DNA from: Mangrovihabitans endophyticus
GTDB taxonomy: Bacteria > Actinomycetota > Actinomycetes > Mycobacteriales > Micromonosporaceae
Reading direction: 5' to 3'
Length of the DNA: 64,000 nucleotides
Assembly: GCF_014646155.1 (NCBI RefSeq)
Contig: NZ_BMMX01000015.1
Location: 62,001 to 126,000, forward strand
Numbering within the stretch: the stretch's first letter is position 1; the number at the start of each line of letters is the position of its first letter. Positions 8,404 to 16,589 of this stretch are shown one piece after another. The notes under the pieces were generated by a model. That model did no database searches. It was given only the letters and a program-made list of their open reading frames with translations, and was not told the origin of the DNA. The position numbers and the translations under genes were made by a program.

Positions 8404-11169
8404 GTGCACACACGTCCCCGATTCCCCCGCCTCCGCCGCGCACTCGCGGTGCTCGCCGCGACCACGGTGGCCTCCCTCGGCACGCTGATGGCCACCGCCT
8501 CCCCCGCGGCCGCCTTCGCCCCCAAGACCCCACCGCTGAGCACGCCGTGGACCAGCCAGGTCTCCACCAGCAACCCGCTGCCGGAATATCCGCGACCGCA
8601 GATGGTCCGCCCGGACTGGCAGAGCCTCAACGGCATCTGGCAGTTCGCCGGCTCCGGCAACATCGACAACCCGCCGCTGAACCAGAACCTCGGCGAGGAG
8701 GTGCTGGTCCCGTACCCGATCGAGAGTGCCCTCTCCGGGATCATGCGGCACGAGAACTTCATGTACTACCGGCGCACGTTCACGGTGCCCGCCGGCTGGG
8801 CCGGCCGGCACGTCCAACTGAACTTCGGCGCCGTCGACTGGCAGTCCAAGGTGTGGGTCAACGGCAGCCTGATGGGCACCCACGAGGGCGGGTACGACAA
8901 GTTCTCGTACGACGTGACGTCCGCCCTGCGTACCGGTTCCAACGAGGTCGTGGTGGGGGTCTGGGATCCCACCGACGGGCAGGACATCCCGGTCGGCAAG
9001 CAACGCACCGCCCGGGGCGGCATCTGGTACACGCCGTCGTCGGGCATCTGGCAGACGGTCTGGCTGGAGCCGGTGAACGCCGCCCGGATCACCCGGCTGG
9101 ACACCACCCCGAACGTCGGCGCCGGCGCGCTCGACCTGGTGGTGCAGGGCGCCGGCATCGGCGGCCAGGGCGTCACCGCCCAGGTGCTGACCGGCGGAAT
9201 CGTGGTCGGCACGGCGAACGGCAGCGTCGGCGCGGCGCTGCGGATCCCGGTGCCGAACGCCCATCTCTGGACCCCCGACGACCCGTTCCTGTACGACCTG
9301 CGCGTCACGTTGACCGGCACCGGCGGCGGCGATGCCGTGGCCGGATACTTCGGCATGCGCTCGCTGGGCAAGGCCATGCTCGGCGGCGTGCTGCGGCCCA
9401 CGCTGAACGGCAAGTTCGTCTATCAGCTCGGCACCTTGGACCAGGGCTTCTGGCCGGATGGCATCTACACCGCGCCCACCGACGCGGCGCTGCGCTTCGA
9501 CCTGGAGCAGCAGAAGGCGATGGGCTTCAACATGGTCCGCAAACACATCAAGGTGGAGAGCGACCGCTGGTTCTACTGGGCGGACCGGCTCGGCCTGATG
9601 GTCTGGCAGGACATGCCCGCGCTGGCCAGCGGCCGCGAGCCGTCGCAGGCCGGACGCACCCGGTACGAACGGGAACTGCGCGAGATGATCGACGAGCACA
9701 AGGGCATCACCTCGATCGTGCAGTGGGTGCCGTTCAACGAGGGCTGGGGCGAGTACGACGCCGGCCGCATCGCGGAGGAGGTCAAGAGCTGGGACCCGAC
9801 CCGGCTGGTCAACCACAACTCCGGCTCCAACTGCTGCGACTCCGACCCGGATCCGGGCAACGGCGACGTGATCGACGACCACCAGTATGTGGGGCCGGGC
9901 ATCTCACGGACGCCCAGCGCCACCCGGATCGCGGTGAACGGCGAGTACGGCGGCCTCGGCCTGCGCGTGTCCGGTCACGAATGGCCGACCAGCGGCAAGT
10001 TCGCGTACGAATGGCTCGCCGACTCCAACGCCCTGACCAGCCGATATGTGCAGATCACGAGCAACCTGGTGTCCCTGATCAACAGTCGCGGGCTGTCCGG
10101 CTCGGTCTACACCGAACCGACCGACGTCGAGGAGGAGCTGAACGGCTTCTATACCTACGACCGGCAGGTGCAGAAGATGGACTTCGCCCGGGTTCGCGAG
10201 GTCAACCTGCGGGTGCTCGGCGCGGCCTCCGGCACCACGCTGCCGGTGAACAAGCTCGCCTCGCTGCGCGTCACCACCCCCGGGTACACCGATCGCTACC
10301 TGCGGCACCGGGACGGCGCCGCGCGGACCGACGTGATCGGCACGGCCAGCGCCACGGTGGACCGTCAGGACGCGACCTTCTGGGTCCGGCCCGGCCTGTC
10401 CGACGCCGCCTGCTACTCGTTCGAGTCGCGCAACTATCCGGGACGTTACCTGCGGCACCGCAACTATCGGGTGTACAGCGAGACGGACACCGGGGGAAGC
10501 TTCGCCGCGGACGCCACGTTCTGCACTCGCACAGGCCTGTCCGGCGGCGGCACCTCGCTGGAGGCGTCCAACATGCCGGGCTACTTCCTGCGGCATCGCA
10601 GCGAAGAGGTCTGGATGGACCAGGACACCGGCGGCTCGTTCACCGACGACGCCACCTGGGCGGTCAGCACGCCGCTGTGGCGCAGCGGCGCGGATCTGCC
10701 GGTGGGTCAGCGGCGGTCGTTCCGGGTCACCACGCCCGGATACGACAACCGCTACCTGCGGCACTACGACGGGCTGGCGCGTACCGACGTCATCTCCGCG
10801 TCGAGCTCGGCCACCGACCGTGCGGACGCCACCTTTACCGTACGTGCCGGGCTCGCGGACGGTAGCTGCTACACGTTCGAATCCGTCAACTACCCGGGCC
10901 AGTACCTGCGTCACTCCGGATACCGCCTGCAGAAGGCGTCCAACGACGGGAGCGCGGTCTTCCAGCAGGACGCCACGTTCTGCGCCCAGCCGGGCCTGAA
11001 CGGTGGCGCCGGCAACGTGTCGATGGAGTCGTTCAACTACCCCGGTTACCACTGGCGGCACTACGCCGAGGCGGTCTACATCGCCAGCAACGGCGGCGGT
11101 AACACCTGGGACAACCCGGGTAGCTACGCGGCGGACACGACCTGGAACAACGCCGCTCCGCTCGGCTGA
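8404..11169 (+). CDS. secreted GH2-like glycoside hydrolase with two AbfB modules
   Basis: 921 residues, GTG start after AAGGAGA. A Sec signal peptide (about 1-37, cleaved after an Ala-rich stretch) is followed by GH2-type jelly-roll (about 45-200), immunoglobulin-like and TIM-barrel domains. In the barrel, FNEGW places the probable acid/base at E446, and NGEYGG suggests the nucleophile E514. Residues about 614-765 and 768-919 are two beta-trefoil AbfB (CBM42-like) modules, each with recurring YLRH and DATF motifs; these bind arabinofuranose side chains in fungal arabinofuranosidases. GH2 includes galactosidases, arabinofuranosidases and galactofuranosidases. With the YtfQ-type importer around it, the substrate is likely a furanose-containing polysaccharide. 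Confidence 0.88.
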   Translation: MHTRPRFPRLRRALAVLAATTVASLGTLMATASPAAAFAPKTPPLSTPWTSQVSTSNPLPEYPRPQMVRPDWQSLNGIWQFAGSGNIDNPPLNQNLGEEVLVPYPIESALSGIMRHENFMYYRRTFTVPAGWAGRHVQLNFGAVDWQSKVWVNGSLMGTHEGGYDKFSYDVTSALRTGSNEVVVGVWDPTDGQDIPVGKQRTARGGIWYTPSSGIWQTVWLEPVNAARITRLDTTPNVGAGALDLVVQGAGIGGQGVTAQVLTGGIVVGTANGSVGAALRIPVPNAHLWTPDDPFLYDLRVTLTGTGGGDAVAGYFGMRSLGKAMLGGVLRPTLNGKFVYQLGTLDQGFWPDGIYTAPTDAALRFDLEQQKAMGFNMVRKHIKVESDRWFYWADRLGLMVWQDMPALASGREPSQAGRTRYERELREMIDEHKGITSIVQWVPFNEGWGEYDAGRIAEEVKSWDPTRLVNHNSGSNCCDSDPDPGNGDVIDDHQYVGPGISRTPSATRIAVNGEYGGLGLRVSGHEWPTSGKFAYEWLADSNALTSRYVQITSNLVSLINSRGLSGSVYTEPTDVEEELNGFYTYDRQVQKMDFARVREVNLRVLGAASGTTLPVNKLASLRVTTPGYTDRYLRHRDGAARTDVIGTASATVDRQDATFWVRPGLSDAACYSFESRNYPGRYLRHRNYRVYSETDTGGSFAADATFCTRTGLSGGGTSLEASNMPGYFLRHRSEEVWMDQDTGGSFTDDATWAVSTPLWRSGADLPVGQRRSFRVTTPGYDNRYLRHYDGLARTDVISASSSATDRADATFTVRAGLADGSCYTFESVNYPGQYLRHSGYRLQKASNDGSAVFQQDATFCAQPGLNGGAGNVSMESFNYPGYHWRHYAEAVYIASNGGGNTWDNPGSYAADTTWNNAAPLG

Positions 11170-11183
11170 CACCCGAGGGCCGT

Positions 11184-11214
11184 ACGGGCCGGGCAACGCG
11201 GGTGCCCGGCCCGT
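11184..11214 (+). terminator. intrinsic terminator-like hairpin after hydrolase gene
   Basis: Perfect 11-bp arms ACGGGCCGGGC and GCCCGGCCCGT with a 9-base loop, 14 bp after the hydrolase stop. There is no strong T-run, as is usual in actinobacteria. It separates the hydrolase from the transporter genes and supports a separate promoter for the latter. Confidence 0.7.
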
Positions 11215-11228
11215 TACATGTTCGAAGT

Positions 11229-11264
11229 CTTGACGGAATATGTTGAGTAGTGAGTGAATGCGTT
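11229..11264 (+). promoter_or_regulatory. shared element upstream of ABC ATPase gene (copy 2)
   Basis: Second copy of the 36-bp element found at 6798-6833 (26 of 36 identical, no gaps; cores TAGTGAGTGAATG and TAGTGGGTGAATG). It ends 1 bp before the ATG at 11266. An in-frame GTG at 11254 lies inside the element. Because the same GTGAATG is present in the non-coding copy, I treat that GTG as part of the element rather than as the start codon. Confidence 0.55.
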
Positions 11265-11265
11265 C

Positions 11266-12798
11266 ATGGCGCTGCTAGAAGTCGTCAATGTTTCCAAGGT
11301 GTTCCCGGGCGTGCGCGCCCTGGACGACGTCTCATTCACCCTCCAGCCAGGCGAGGTGCACGCCCTGGTGGGCGAGAACGGCGCCGGCAAATCAACCCTG
11401 ATCAAGGTGCTCACCGGCGTCTACCAACCGGACGGCGGAGAGTTGCGATACTGCGACGAGCCGGTCTCGTTCGCCACCCCGATGGACGCCCAGCGGTCCG
11501 GGATCTCCACGATCTATCAGGAGGTCAACCTGGTTCCGCTGATGAGTGTGGCGCACAACCTCTTCCTCGGCCGGGAACCACGCAACCGGTTCGGTCTGCT
11601 GGACGAGAACCGGATGAACCGGGAAGCGGCCGAGATCCTCGGCCCGTACGGCGTCACCACCGACGTGCGTCGCCAACTGGGCACGCTGGCCCTCGGCGCG
11701 CAACAGATGGTCGCGCTGGCCCGGGCGGTCATGATCGACGCACGCGTGGTCATCATGGACGAACCGACCTCGTCGCTGGAGCCGCGCGAGGTGGAGACGC
11801 TCTTCGGCGTCATCCGCGACCTGCACGCCCGCGGCATCGGCATCATCTACGTCAGCCACCGGTTGGACGAGCTCTACCAGATCTGCGACGCGGTCACGAT
11901 CCTGCGCGACGGCCGCCTGGTGCACACCGGGCAGTTGGCCGAACTGGAACGGCTGCGCCTGGTCTCGCTGATGCTCGGCCGGGACGCCTCCCAGGTGCGC
12001 AAGGAGGGCGCCACCGCCTTCGAGGCCGACCAGCACGAGGGCACCGGCGGGGCGCCCGTGCTGCGGGCGACCAACCTGCGCAGCCGGCACAAGCTGCACG
12101 ACATCAGCTTCGACGTGAAGCCGGGCGAGGTGGTCGGCCTGGGCGGCCTGCTGGGCGCCGGGCGCAGCGAGACGATCAAGGCGGTGGGCGGGGCCTACCC
12201 GCTGGACGGCGGCGAGATCGAGGTCGACGGCCGGCATCTGAAACGACACAGCACCGTGCAGGCGGTCAAGGCGGGCATCGCGATCCAGCCCGAGGACCGC
12301 AAGGCCGAAGGCATCGTGGCCGGATTGTCGGTACGGGAGAACATCGCCCTGGCCGTGCTTCCGCGCATGGCGCGGATGGGATTGGTCAGCGACGCCAAGA
12401 TCGACGAGATCGTCGACGTCTACATGAAGCGGCTGCGTATCAAGGCGTCCAGCCCGCACCAGGCCGTCGGTGACCTCTCCGGCGGCAACCAGCAGAAGGT
12501 GCTGTTGGCCCGGCTGCTGGCCACCCAGCCCAAGGTGCTGCTGCTGGACGAACCCACCCGCGGCATCGACGTCGGCGCCAAGGTCGAGGTGCAGACGCTG
12601 ATCGACGAGTTGGCCGCCGAAGGGCTCGGCGTGGTGCTGGTCTCCTCGGACGCCGAGGAACTGATCGAGGGCGCCCACCGCGTGGTCGTGCTGCGCGACG
12701 GTGTCGTGGTCGGCATGCTCACCGGCGCCGAGGTGACCACCGAGGATCTGCTCGCCACCATCGCGGCGGCTGCACCGGAGGACAAAGATGAGCAGTGA
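11266..12798 (+). CDS. sugar ABC transporter ATP-binding protein (YtfR/RbsA type)
   Basis: 510 residues from ATG 11266 (514 from the alternative GTG at 11254). Two fused nucleotide-binding domains: the first has a canonical Walker A (GENGAGKST) and Walker B (VVIMDEP); the second has the degenerate Walker A GGLLGAGRSET that is normal in RbsA/YtfR proteins, then LSGGNQQK and VLLLDEP. It powers import of a monosaccharide through the two permeases that follow. The stop overlaps the next start by 11 bp, showing translational coupling. No clear Shine-Dalgarno site precedes either start. Confidence 0.93.
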   Translation: MALLEVVNVSKVFPGVRALDDVSFTLQPGEVHALVGENGAGKSTLIKVLTGVYQPDGGELRYCDEPVSFATPMDAQRSGISTIYQEVNLVPLMSVAHNLFLGREPRNRFGLLDENRMNREAAEILGPYGVTTDVRRQLGTLALGAQQMVALARAVMIDARVVIMDEPTSSLEPREVETLFGVIRDLHARGIGIIYVSHRLDELYQICDAVTILRDGRLVHTGQLAELERLRLVSLMLGRDASQVRKEGATAFEADQHEGTGGAPVLRATNLRSRHKLHDISFDVKPGEVVGLGGLLGAGRSETIKAVGGAYPLDGGEIEVDGRHLKRHSTVQAVKAGIAIQPEDRKAEGIVAGLSVRENIALAVLPRMARMGLVSDAKIDEIVDVYMKRLRIKASSPHQAVGDLSGGNQQKVLLARLLATQPKVLLLDEPTRGIDVGAKVEVQTLIDELAAEGLGVVLVSSDAEELIEGAHRVVVLRDGVVVGMLTGAEVTTEDLLATIAAAAPEDKDEQ

Positions 12799-13756
12799 GG
12801 CCCTGACCGCCCGCGCCGGCATCGACATGGCCCGCGTCCGGGCCTGGCTTCCGGCGTACGGCGTCTACGTGGCAATCGTGCTGCTGGTGCTGTACAACAT
12901 CTTCTTCACGCCGTACTTCCTGACCTGGAGCAACCTGCGCATCCAGCTCATCCAGGTGGCACCGATCGTGATCGTGGCACTGGGCATGGCACTGGTGATC
13001 GGCACCGAGGGCATCGACCTGTCGGTGGGTTCGGTGATGGCGCTGGCCGCCTCGCTGATTCCGCTCTACCTCGGGTACGGGGTCGTCGGCGCGATCCTGG
13101 TCTCCCTGCTCGCCGGGCTCGGCGTCGGGCTGGTCAACGGCACGCTTGTCGCCCGCGTCGGCTTGCAACCCATCGTGGCGACACTGGCGCTGTTCGTCGG
13201 CGGACGGGGGCTGGCGCTGGTGATCTCCGGCGGACAGCTCAAGGACGTCCGCAACGACAACCTGATCTTCCTCGGCTCCGGTGACCTGTTCGGGCTTCCG
13301 GTGCTGGTGTGGATCGCCGCCGTCCTGGTGCTGATCGTGGCCTTCGTGGTGCGCCGCACCGTCTTCGGGCGCCGCCTGCTGGCGATCGGCGGGAACCGTG
13401 CCTCCGCGGAACTGGCCGGCCTGCCCGTGCAGCGGGTCCTGATCGCCGTCTACGTGACCTGCTCGGTGCTCGCCTCGATCGCCGGCCTCCTCGCGGTGGC
13501 GCGCATCCAGTCCAGCGACGCCTCGGCGGTCGGCCTGCTCATCGAGCTGTCCGCGATCACCGCGGTGGTGGTCGGCGGCACGCCGCTCACCGGCGGCAGG
13601 GTGCGGGTGCTCGGCACGGTGGCGGGCGCGCTGTTGATGCAGTTGGTCGTCGCCACCATGATCAAACACAACCTGCAACCGTCCACGACCGAGATGGTGC
13701 AGGCAGTCATCATCCTCATCGCCGTGTACGTGGCCCGAGAGAGGAAGACCCGATGA
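12788..13756 (+). CDS. sugar ABC transporter permease 1 (YtfT-like)
   Basis: 322 residues, about 8-10 hydrophobic segments, with the BPD_transp_2 family motif GTEGIDLSVGSVMAL (about residue 70) and a late VVVGGTPLTGG segment. It forms one half of the membrane channel of a CUT2-type monosaccharide importer. It overlaps the ATPase gene by 11 bp and the next permease by 4 bp (ATGA). Two different permeases, rather than a homodimer, are the hallmark of the YtfT/YjfF galactofuranose system. Confidence 0.92.
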   Translation: MSSEALTARAGIDMARVRAWLPAYGVYVAIVLLVLYNIFFTPYFLTWSNLRIQLIQVAPIVIVALGMALVIGTEGIDLSVGSVMALAASLIPLYLGYGVVGAILVSLLAGLGVGLVNGTLVARVGLQPIVATLALFVGGRGLALVISGGQLKDVRNDNLIFLGSGDLFGLPVLVWIAAVLVLIVAFVVRRTVFGRRLLAIGGNRASAELAGLPVQRVLIAVYVTCSVLASIAGLLAVARIQSSDASAVGLLIELSAITAVVVGGTPLTGGRVRVLGTVAGALLMQLVVATMIKHNLQPSTTEMVQAVIILIAVYVARERKTR

Positions 13757-14775
13757 CCCAGGGTGTCGTCGCGGAACCGGAGGTCCCCGGCAAGATCGTC
13801 GCGGATGAGACGCGCCGGGCGGAACGCACCGACCGCATCGTCGGCCACGTCCAGCGGCAGGGCGCGCTGGCCGTGCTGCTCGCCGTGGTGATCATCGCCG
13901 CCGCCGTGTTCCCGAACTTCCGCAGCTATGCCAACACCGCCACCATCCTGGTCGCGGCCGCCCCGCCGATGCTCATCGCGTTGGGCATGACCTTCGTGAT
14001 CATCACGGGCGGAATCGACCTGTCGGTGGGTTCGCAGTTCGTGCTCGGCGGCGTGGTGGCGGCGTACGCCTCCCGCTGGGGCCTGATCGCCGCCCTGCTG
14101 GCGCCGCTGCTGATCTGCGGTGCGATCGGACTACTCAACGGGGTGCTGATCGCTCACACCCGGATGGCACCGTTCATCGTCACCCTCGCTGCTCTCCTCG
14201 GTGCCCGTGGCCTGATGCGGGCGCTCAGCAGCGAGGGTTCCACCACCTACCTGGTCCGCAGCGACGCCTTCCACCGGTTGGGCAGCGGTTCGTTCCTGCG
14301 CATCGGCTACCCGGTCTGGCTCGTCGCCGTCCTGGTGCTGATCGGCATCGTGGTGCTGTCCCGCACCCGGTTCGGGCACGCGGTGTACGCGATCGGCGGC
14401 AGCGAGGACGCGGCAAGCCTGATGGGCGTGGCGGTACGCCGCACCAAGGTCTGGGTCTACGTGATGAGCGGGGTGCTGGCCGGGCTGGCCGGGGCGATCA
14501 ACGCGGCAAAGCTCGGATCCGGCGTCACGGTCCTCGGCACAGGCATGGAGCTGGACGCCATCGCCGCCGTGGTCATCGGTGGGACGCTGCTCACCGGCGG
14601 GGCCGGAACCATCGCCGGAACCATCGCCGGCGTGCTGCTCCTGGGCGTCATCCAAAACATGATCAATCAGGTGGGGAACCTGAACTCCAGCTATCAGCAG
14701 GTGATCAGCGGGGCCTTTCTCGCCGTGGTGGTGGTCGCACAGACCTACCTGGGCAAGTTGCGCCGGGTGACCTGA
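13753..14775 (+). CDS. sugar ABC transporter permease 2 (YjfF-like)
   Basis: 340 residues starting at the ATG that overlaps the upstream stop (ATGA). A soluble N-terminus of about 40 residues precedes multiple transmembrane helices. The family signature ITGGIDLSVGSQFVLGG and a late GGTLLTGGAGT are present. It pairs with the upstream permease. The long open frame further upstream lies inside the first permease gene and is not part of this protein. Confidence 0.92.
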   Translation: MTQGVVAEPEVPGKIVADETRRAERTDRIVGHVQRQGALAVLLAVVIIAAAVFPNFRSYANTATILVAAAPPMLIALGMTFVIITGGIDLSVGSQFVLGGVVAAYASRWGLIAALLAPLLICGAIGLLNGVLIAHTRMAPFIVTLAALLGARGLMRALSSEGSTTYLVRSDAFHRLGSGSFLRIGYPVWLVAVLVLIGIVVLSRTRFGHAVYAIGGSEDAASLMGVAVRRTKVWVYVMSGVLAGLAGAINAAKLGSGVTVLGTGMELDAIAAVVIGGTLLTGGAGTIAGTIAGVLLLGVIQNMINQVGNLNSSYQQVISGAFLAVVVVAQTYLGKLRRVT

Positions 14776-14781
14776 GATGAT

Positions 14782-15177
14782 GTGCGGGTGAGACAACCGG
14801 TTTTCGTCTACGACGGCGACTGCGCGTTCTGCAGCTCGTGCGCCCGCTTCATCGAGCGGCGCATCCCGTCACCGGCCACGGTCGTGCCGTGGCAGTTCGC
14901 CGACCTGGACGACCTCGGCTTGAGCATGGCTCAGGTCGAGGAGGCGGTGCAGTGGGTCGGCCCGGACGGCACGGTGGCCTCCGGGCCGGACGCCATCGCG
15001 CTGCTGCTGCAAGACGCCGGACGGCTCTGGACGGTGCCCGGACGGGCGCTGCGATTCGGCCCGGTCCGGCTGGCGGCGTGGCCGGCATACCGCTGGATCG
15101 CGGATCATCGCCACCTGCTGCCGGGCGGCACGGCGGCATGCTCGCTGCCGGTGGCCCAGCGACCGGCGGCGCACTGA
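14782..15177 (+). CDS. DCC-family thiol-disulfide oxidoreductase (DUF393)
   Basis: 131 residues with the N-terminal signature YDGDCAFC (10-17), whose two cysteines form the CxxC-type redox pair typical of the DCC family. The family has a thioredoxin-like fold and mostly unknown partners. It begins 6 bp after the second permease and may be the last gene of the sugar operon. A second GTG lies two codons in. It could be an incidental passenger gene. Confidence 0.85.
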   Translation: MRVRQPVFVYDGDCAFCSSCARFIERRIPSPATVVPWQFADLDDLGLSMAQVEEAVQWVGPDGTVASGPDAIALLLQDAGRLWTVPGRALRFGPVRLAAWPAYRWIADHRHLLPGGTAACSLPVAQRPAAH

Positions 15178-15189
15178 TCCACGGCTCAT

Positions 15190-15208
15190 CGGCGTGCCGG
15201 CGACGCCG
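15190..15208. terminator. weak hairpin between convergent genes
   Basis: CGGCGT and ACGCCG arms with a 7-base loop in the 32-bp gap between the DCC gene and the convergent anti-sigma gene. It may serve as a short bidirectional terminator. Confidence 0.35.
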
Positions 15209-15209
15209 C

Positions 15210-15920
15210 CTAGCTGACGTGTGCCTCGCCCAGCACCCGGCCGTTGCGATCCGACACGGTGATCGAGCTGACCGAGGCGAGCTGCATCGAACTCGCGCCG
15301 ATCACCTTCACGTCGCCGTCCGGGGTGGTTCCCCAGACCGCCGCCTGCTCGACCTGGCCCCCGCCACCGTGCACCTGGCAGACGAACGGCCCGGCGCCTT
15401 CCAGCCGGGAGACGTCCAGCGCAATCGACACGCCCCAGGTTTTGGGAGTGAGTACGGCCTCGCCGGTGAGACCGCTGCCCTCCTCCGACTCGAACTGGGC
15501 GGTGACGAGCTGTGGGCTCGGCAACACCTGCGGCGGCCGACCGCCACGATCGCTGGTGATCACGCTGAAGCCGATCAGCGCCGCGATCAACACCACCGCG
15601 GCGGCGGCGAGCCAGCGCACACCCGCCAGGCGACGTTCCCGCGTACGCTGCGCCCGCATCTTGCCGAGCATCTCCTCGATGCGCTGCGGGGACGGCCGGG
15701 CGGCCAGATTCACCGAGGCCGGCGCGTCCGGCGCATCGGCGCGCTGCGCCTCCGGAAGCTGCCGCAACATCTCCGGCACCGGCGCCAGTCGGTCCAGCTC
15801 CAACCGGCAGCTATCGCACGTTCCCAGGTGCGCGTCCAGACGATCGGTGTCCGCCTCGTCCAGGCCACCCAGGAGGTAGCCGCCGAAGAGACGACGCAGC
15901 TCATCGTGTTCGTCGCTCAC
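15210..15920 (-). CDS. membrane anti-sigma factor with zinc-finger-like domain
   Basis: 236 residues. The N-terminal anti-sigma domain has H31-x3-C35-x2-C38 (HLGTCDSC), the ZAS/HC2 zinc motif. A single transmembrane helix (about 101-121) follows, then an extracellular RskA-like domain. It should hold the cognate ECF sigma factor at the membrane until a signal, often redox or proteolysis, releases it. Its start overlaps the sigma gene stop by 4 bp (ATGA), the usual arrangement of such pairs. Confidence 0.93.
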   Translation of the reverse strand: MSDEHDELRRLFGGYLLGGLDEADTDRLDAHLGTCDSCRLELDRLAPVPEMLRQLPEAQRADAPDAPASVNLAARPSPQRIEEMLGKMRAQRTRERRLAGVRWLAAAAVVLIAALIGFSVITSDRGGRPPQVLPSPQLVTAQFESEEGSGLTGEAVLTPKTWGVSIALDVSRLEGAGPFVCQVHGGGGQVEQAAVWGTTPDGDVKVIGASSMQLASVSSITVSDRNGRVLGEAHVS

Positions 15921-16438
15921 CGCAGCACCCCCATTTCCTCGAACGCGGTGCGCAACGCGCGCACCGCGTAATAGGCGCGCGACTTCACCGTTCCCTCCGG
16001 CACGGACAGCTTCCGGGCGGCGTCGGCGACGCTGCGCCCTTCGAAGTACATCGCGCGGACCACCGCCTGATGATCGGCGGACAGCCGTTGCAGGGCCTCG
16101 GCCACCAGCCAGCCCTCGACCATCCGGTCGACGTTGTCCGTCGCGGGCACTGCGTTCACCGCCGCCTCATCAGCCACCAGGTGCGGCCGGCGCTGCTCGG
16201 CCCGCCACGCGTTGGTGACCACGTTACGGGCGATGGTCAGCAGGTAGGACCGGGTTCGCCCGGGTTCGGTGTCCAGATGATCGATGTGCTTCCACGCACG
16301 CAGCAACGTCTCCTGGACGAGATCCTCGGCCTTGTGCCGATCCCGCACATATCGGGAGATGAAGCTGAGCAGAACCGCATAGTGCTCCGTGTAGAGCGCG
16401 GTCATTAGCTGCTCGTCCGAGCTCACCCGTTTTTTCAT
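15917..16438 (-). CDS. ECF RNA polymerase sigma factor
   Basis: 173 residues from the ATG reading MKKRVSSDEQ. Region 2 is at about 15-80 (KAEDLVQETLLRAWK) and region 4 at about 115-165 (EGRSVADAARKLSVPEGTVKSR). Linked ATGA overlap with the membrane anti-sigma gene indicates coregulation. GAGGAGGGG lies 11 bp upstream. The frame is open further upstream but that part is unlike a sigma factor. The upstream region contains TGTCGAAC on the coding strand, also present upstream of the neprosin-like gene, so both could be targets of this sigma factor (weak inference). Confidence 0.92.
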   Translation of the reverse strand: MKKRVSSDEQLMTALYTEHYAVLLSFISRYVRDRHKAEDLVQETLLRAWKHIDHLDTEPGRTRSYLLTIARNVVTNAWRAEQRRPHLVADEAAVNAVPATDNVDRMVEGWLVAEALQRLSADHQAVVRAMYFEGRSVADAARKLSVPEGTVKSRAYYAVRALRTAFEEMGVLR

Positions 16439-16534
16439 CGGCGCCCGGTCCCCTCCTCGACGGCCACGTCTGGTTGTACACCGCGCGTCTGAAAGAGGTT
16501 CGACAGGGTGCCGGACCGAATCCGGCGAATACGG

Positions 16535-16573
16535 CGATACCCCGATCCCCCCTCGCCGGGGACCGGGGTATCG
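16535..16573 (-). terminator. terminator of the neprosin-like gene
   Basis: CGATACCCCG (16535-16544) and CGGGGTATCG (16564-16573) are perfect 10-bp arms, with an inner CCCC/GGGG pairing. The hairpin lies 17 bp past the stop of the minus-strand gene at 16590. It isolates that gene from the sigma operon. Confidence 0.75.
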
Positions 16574-16589
16574 GACTACCGCGGGCGTC

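Noticed and set aside
11254-11265. GTG at 11254 as the ATPase start
   Set aside because: The GTGAATG is conserved in the non-coding copy of the element at 6798-6833, and family proteins begin near the ATG at 11266; still possible if the mRNA is leaderless.
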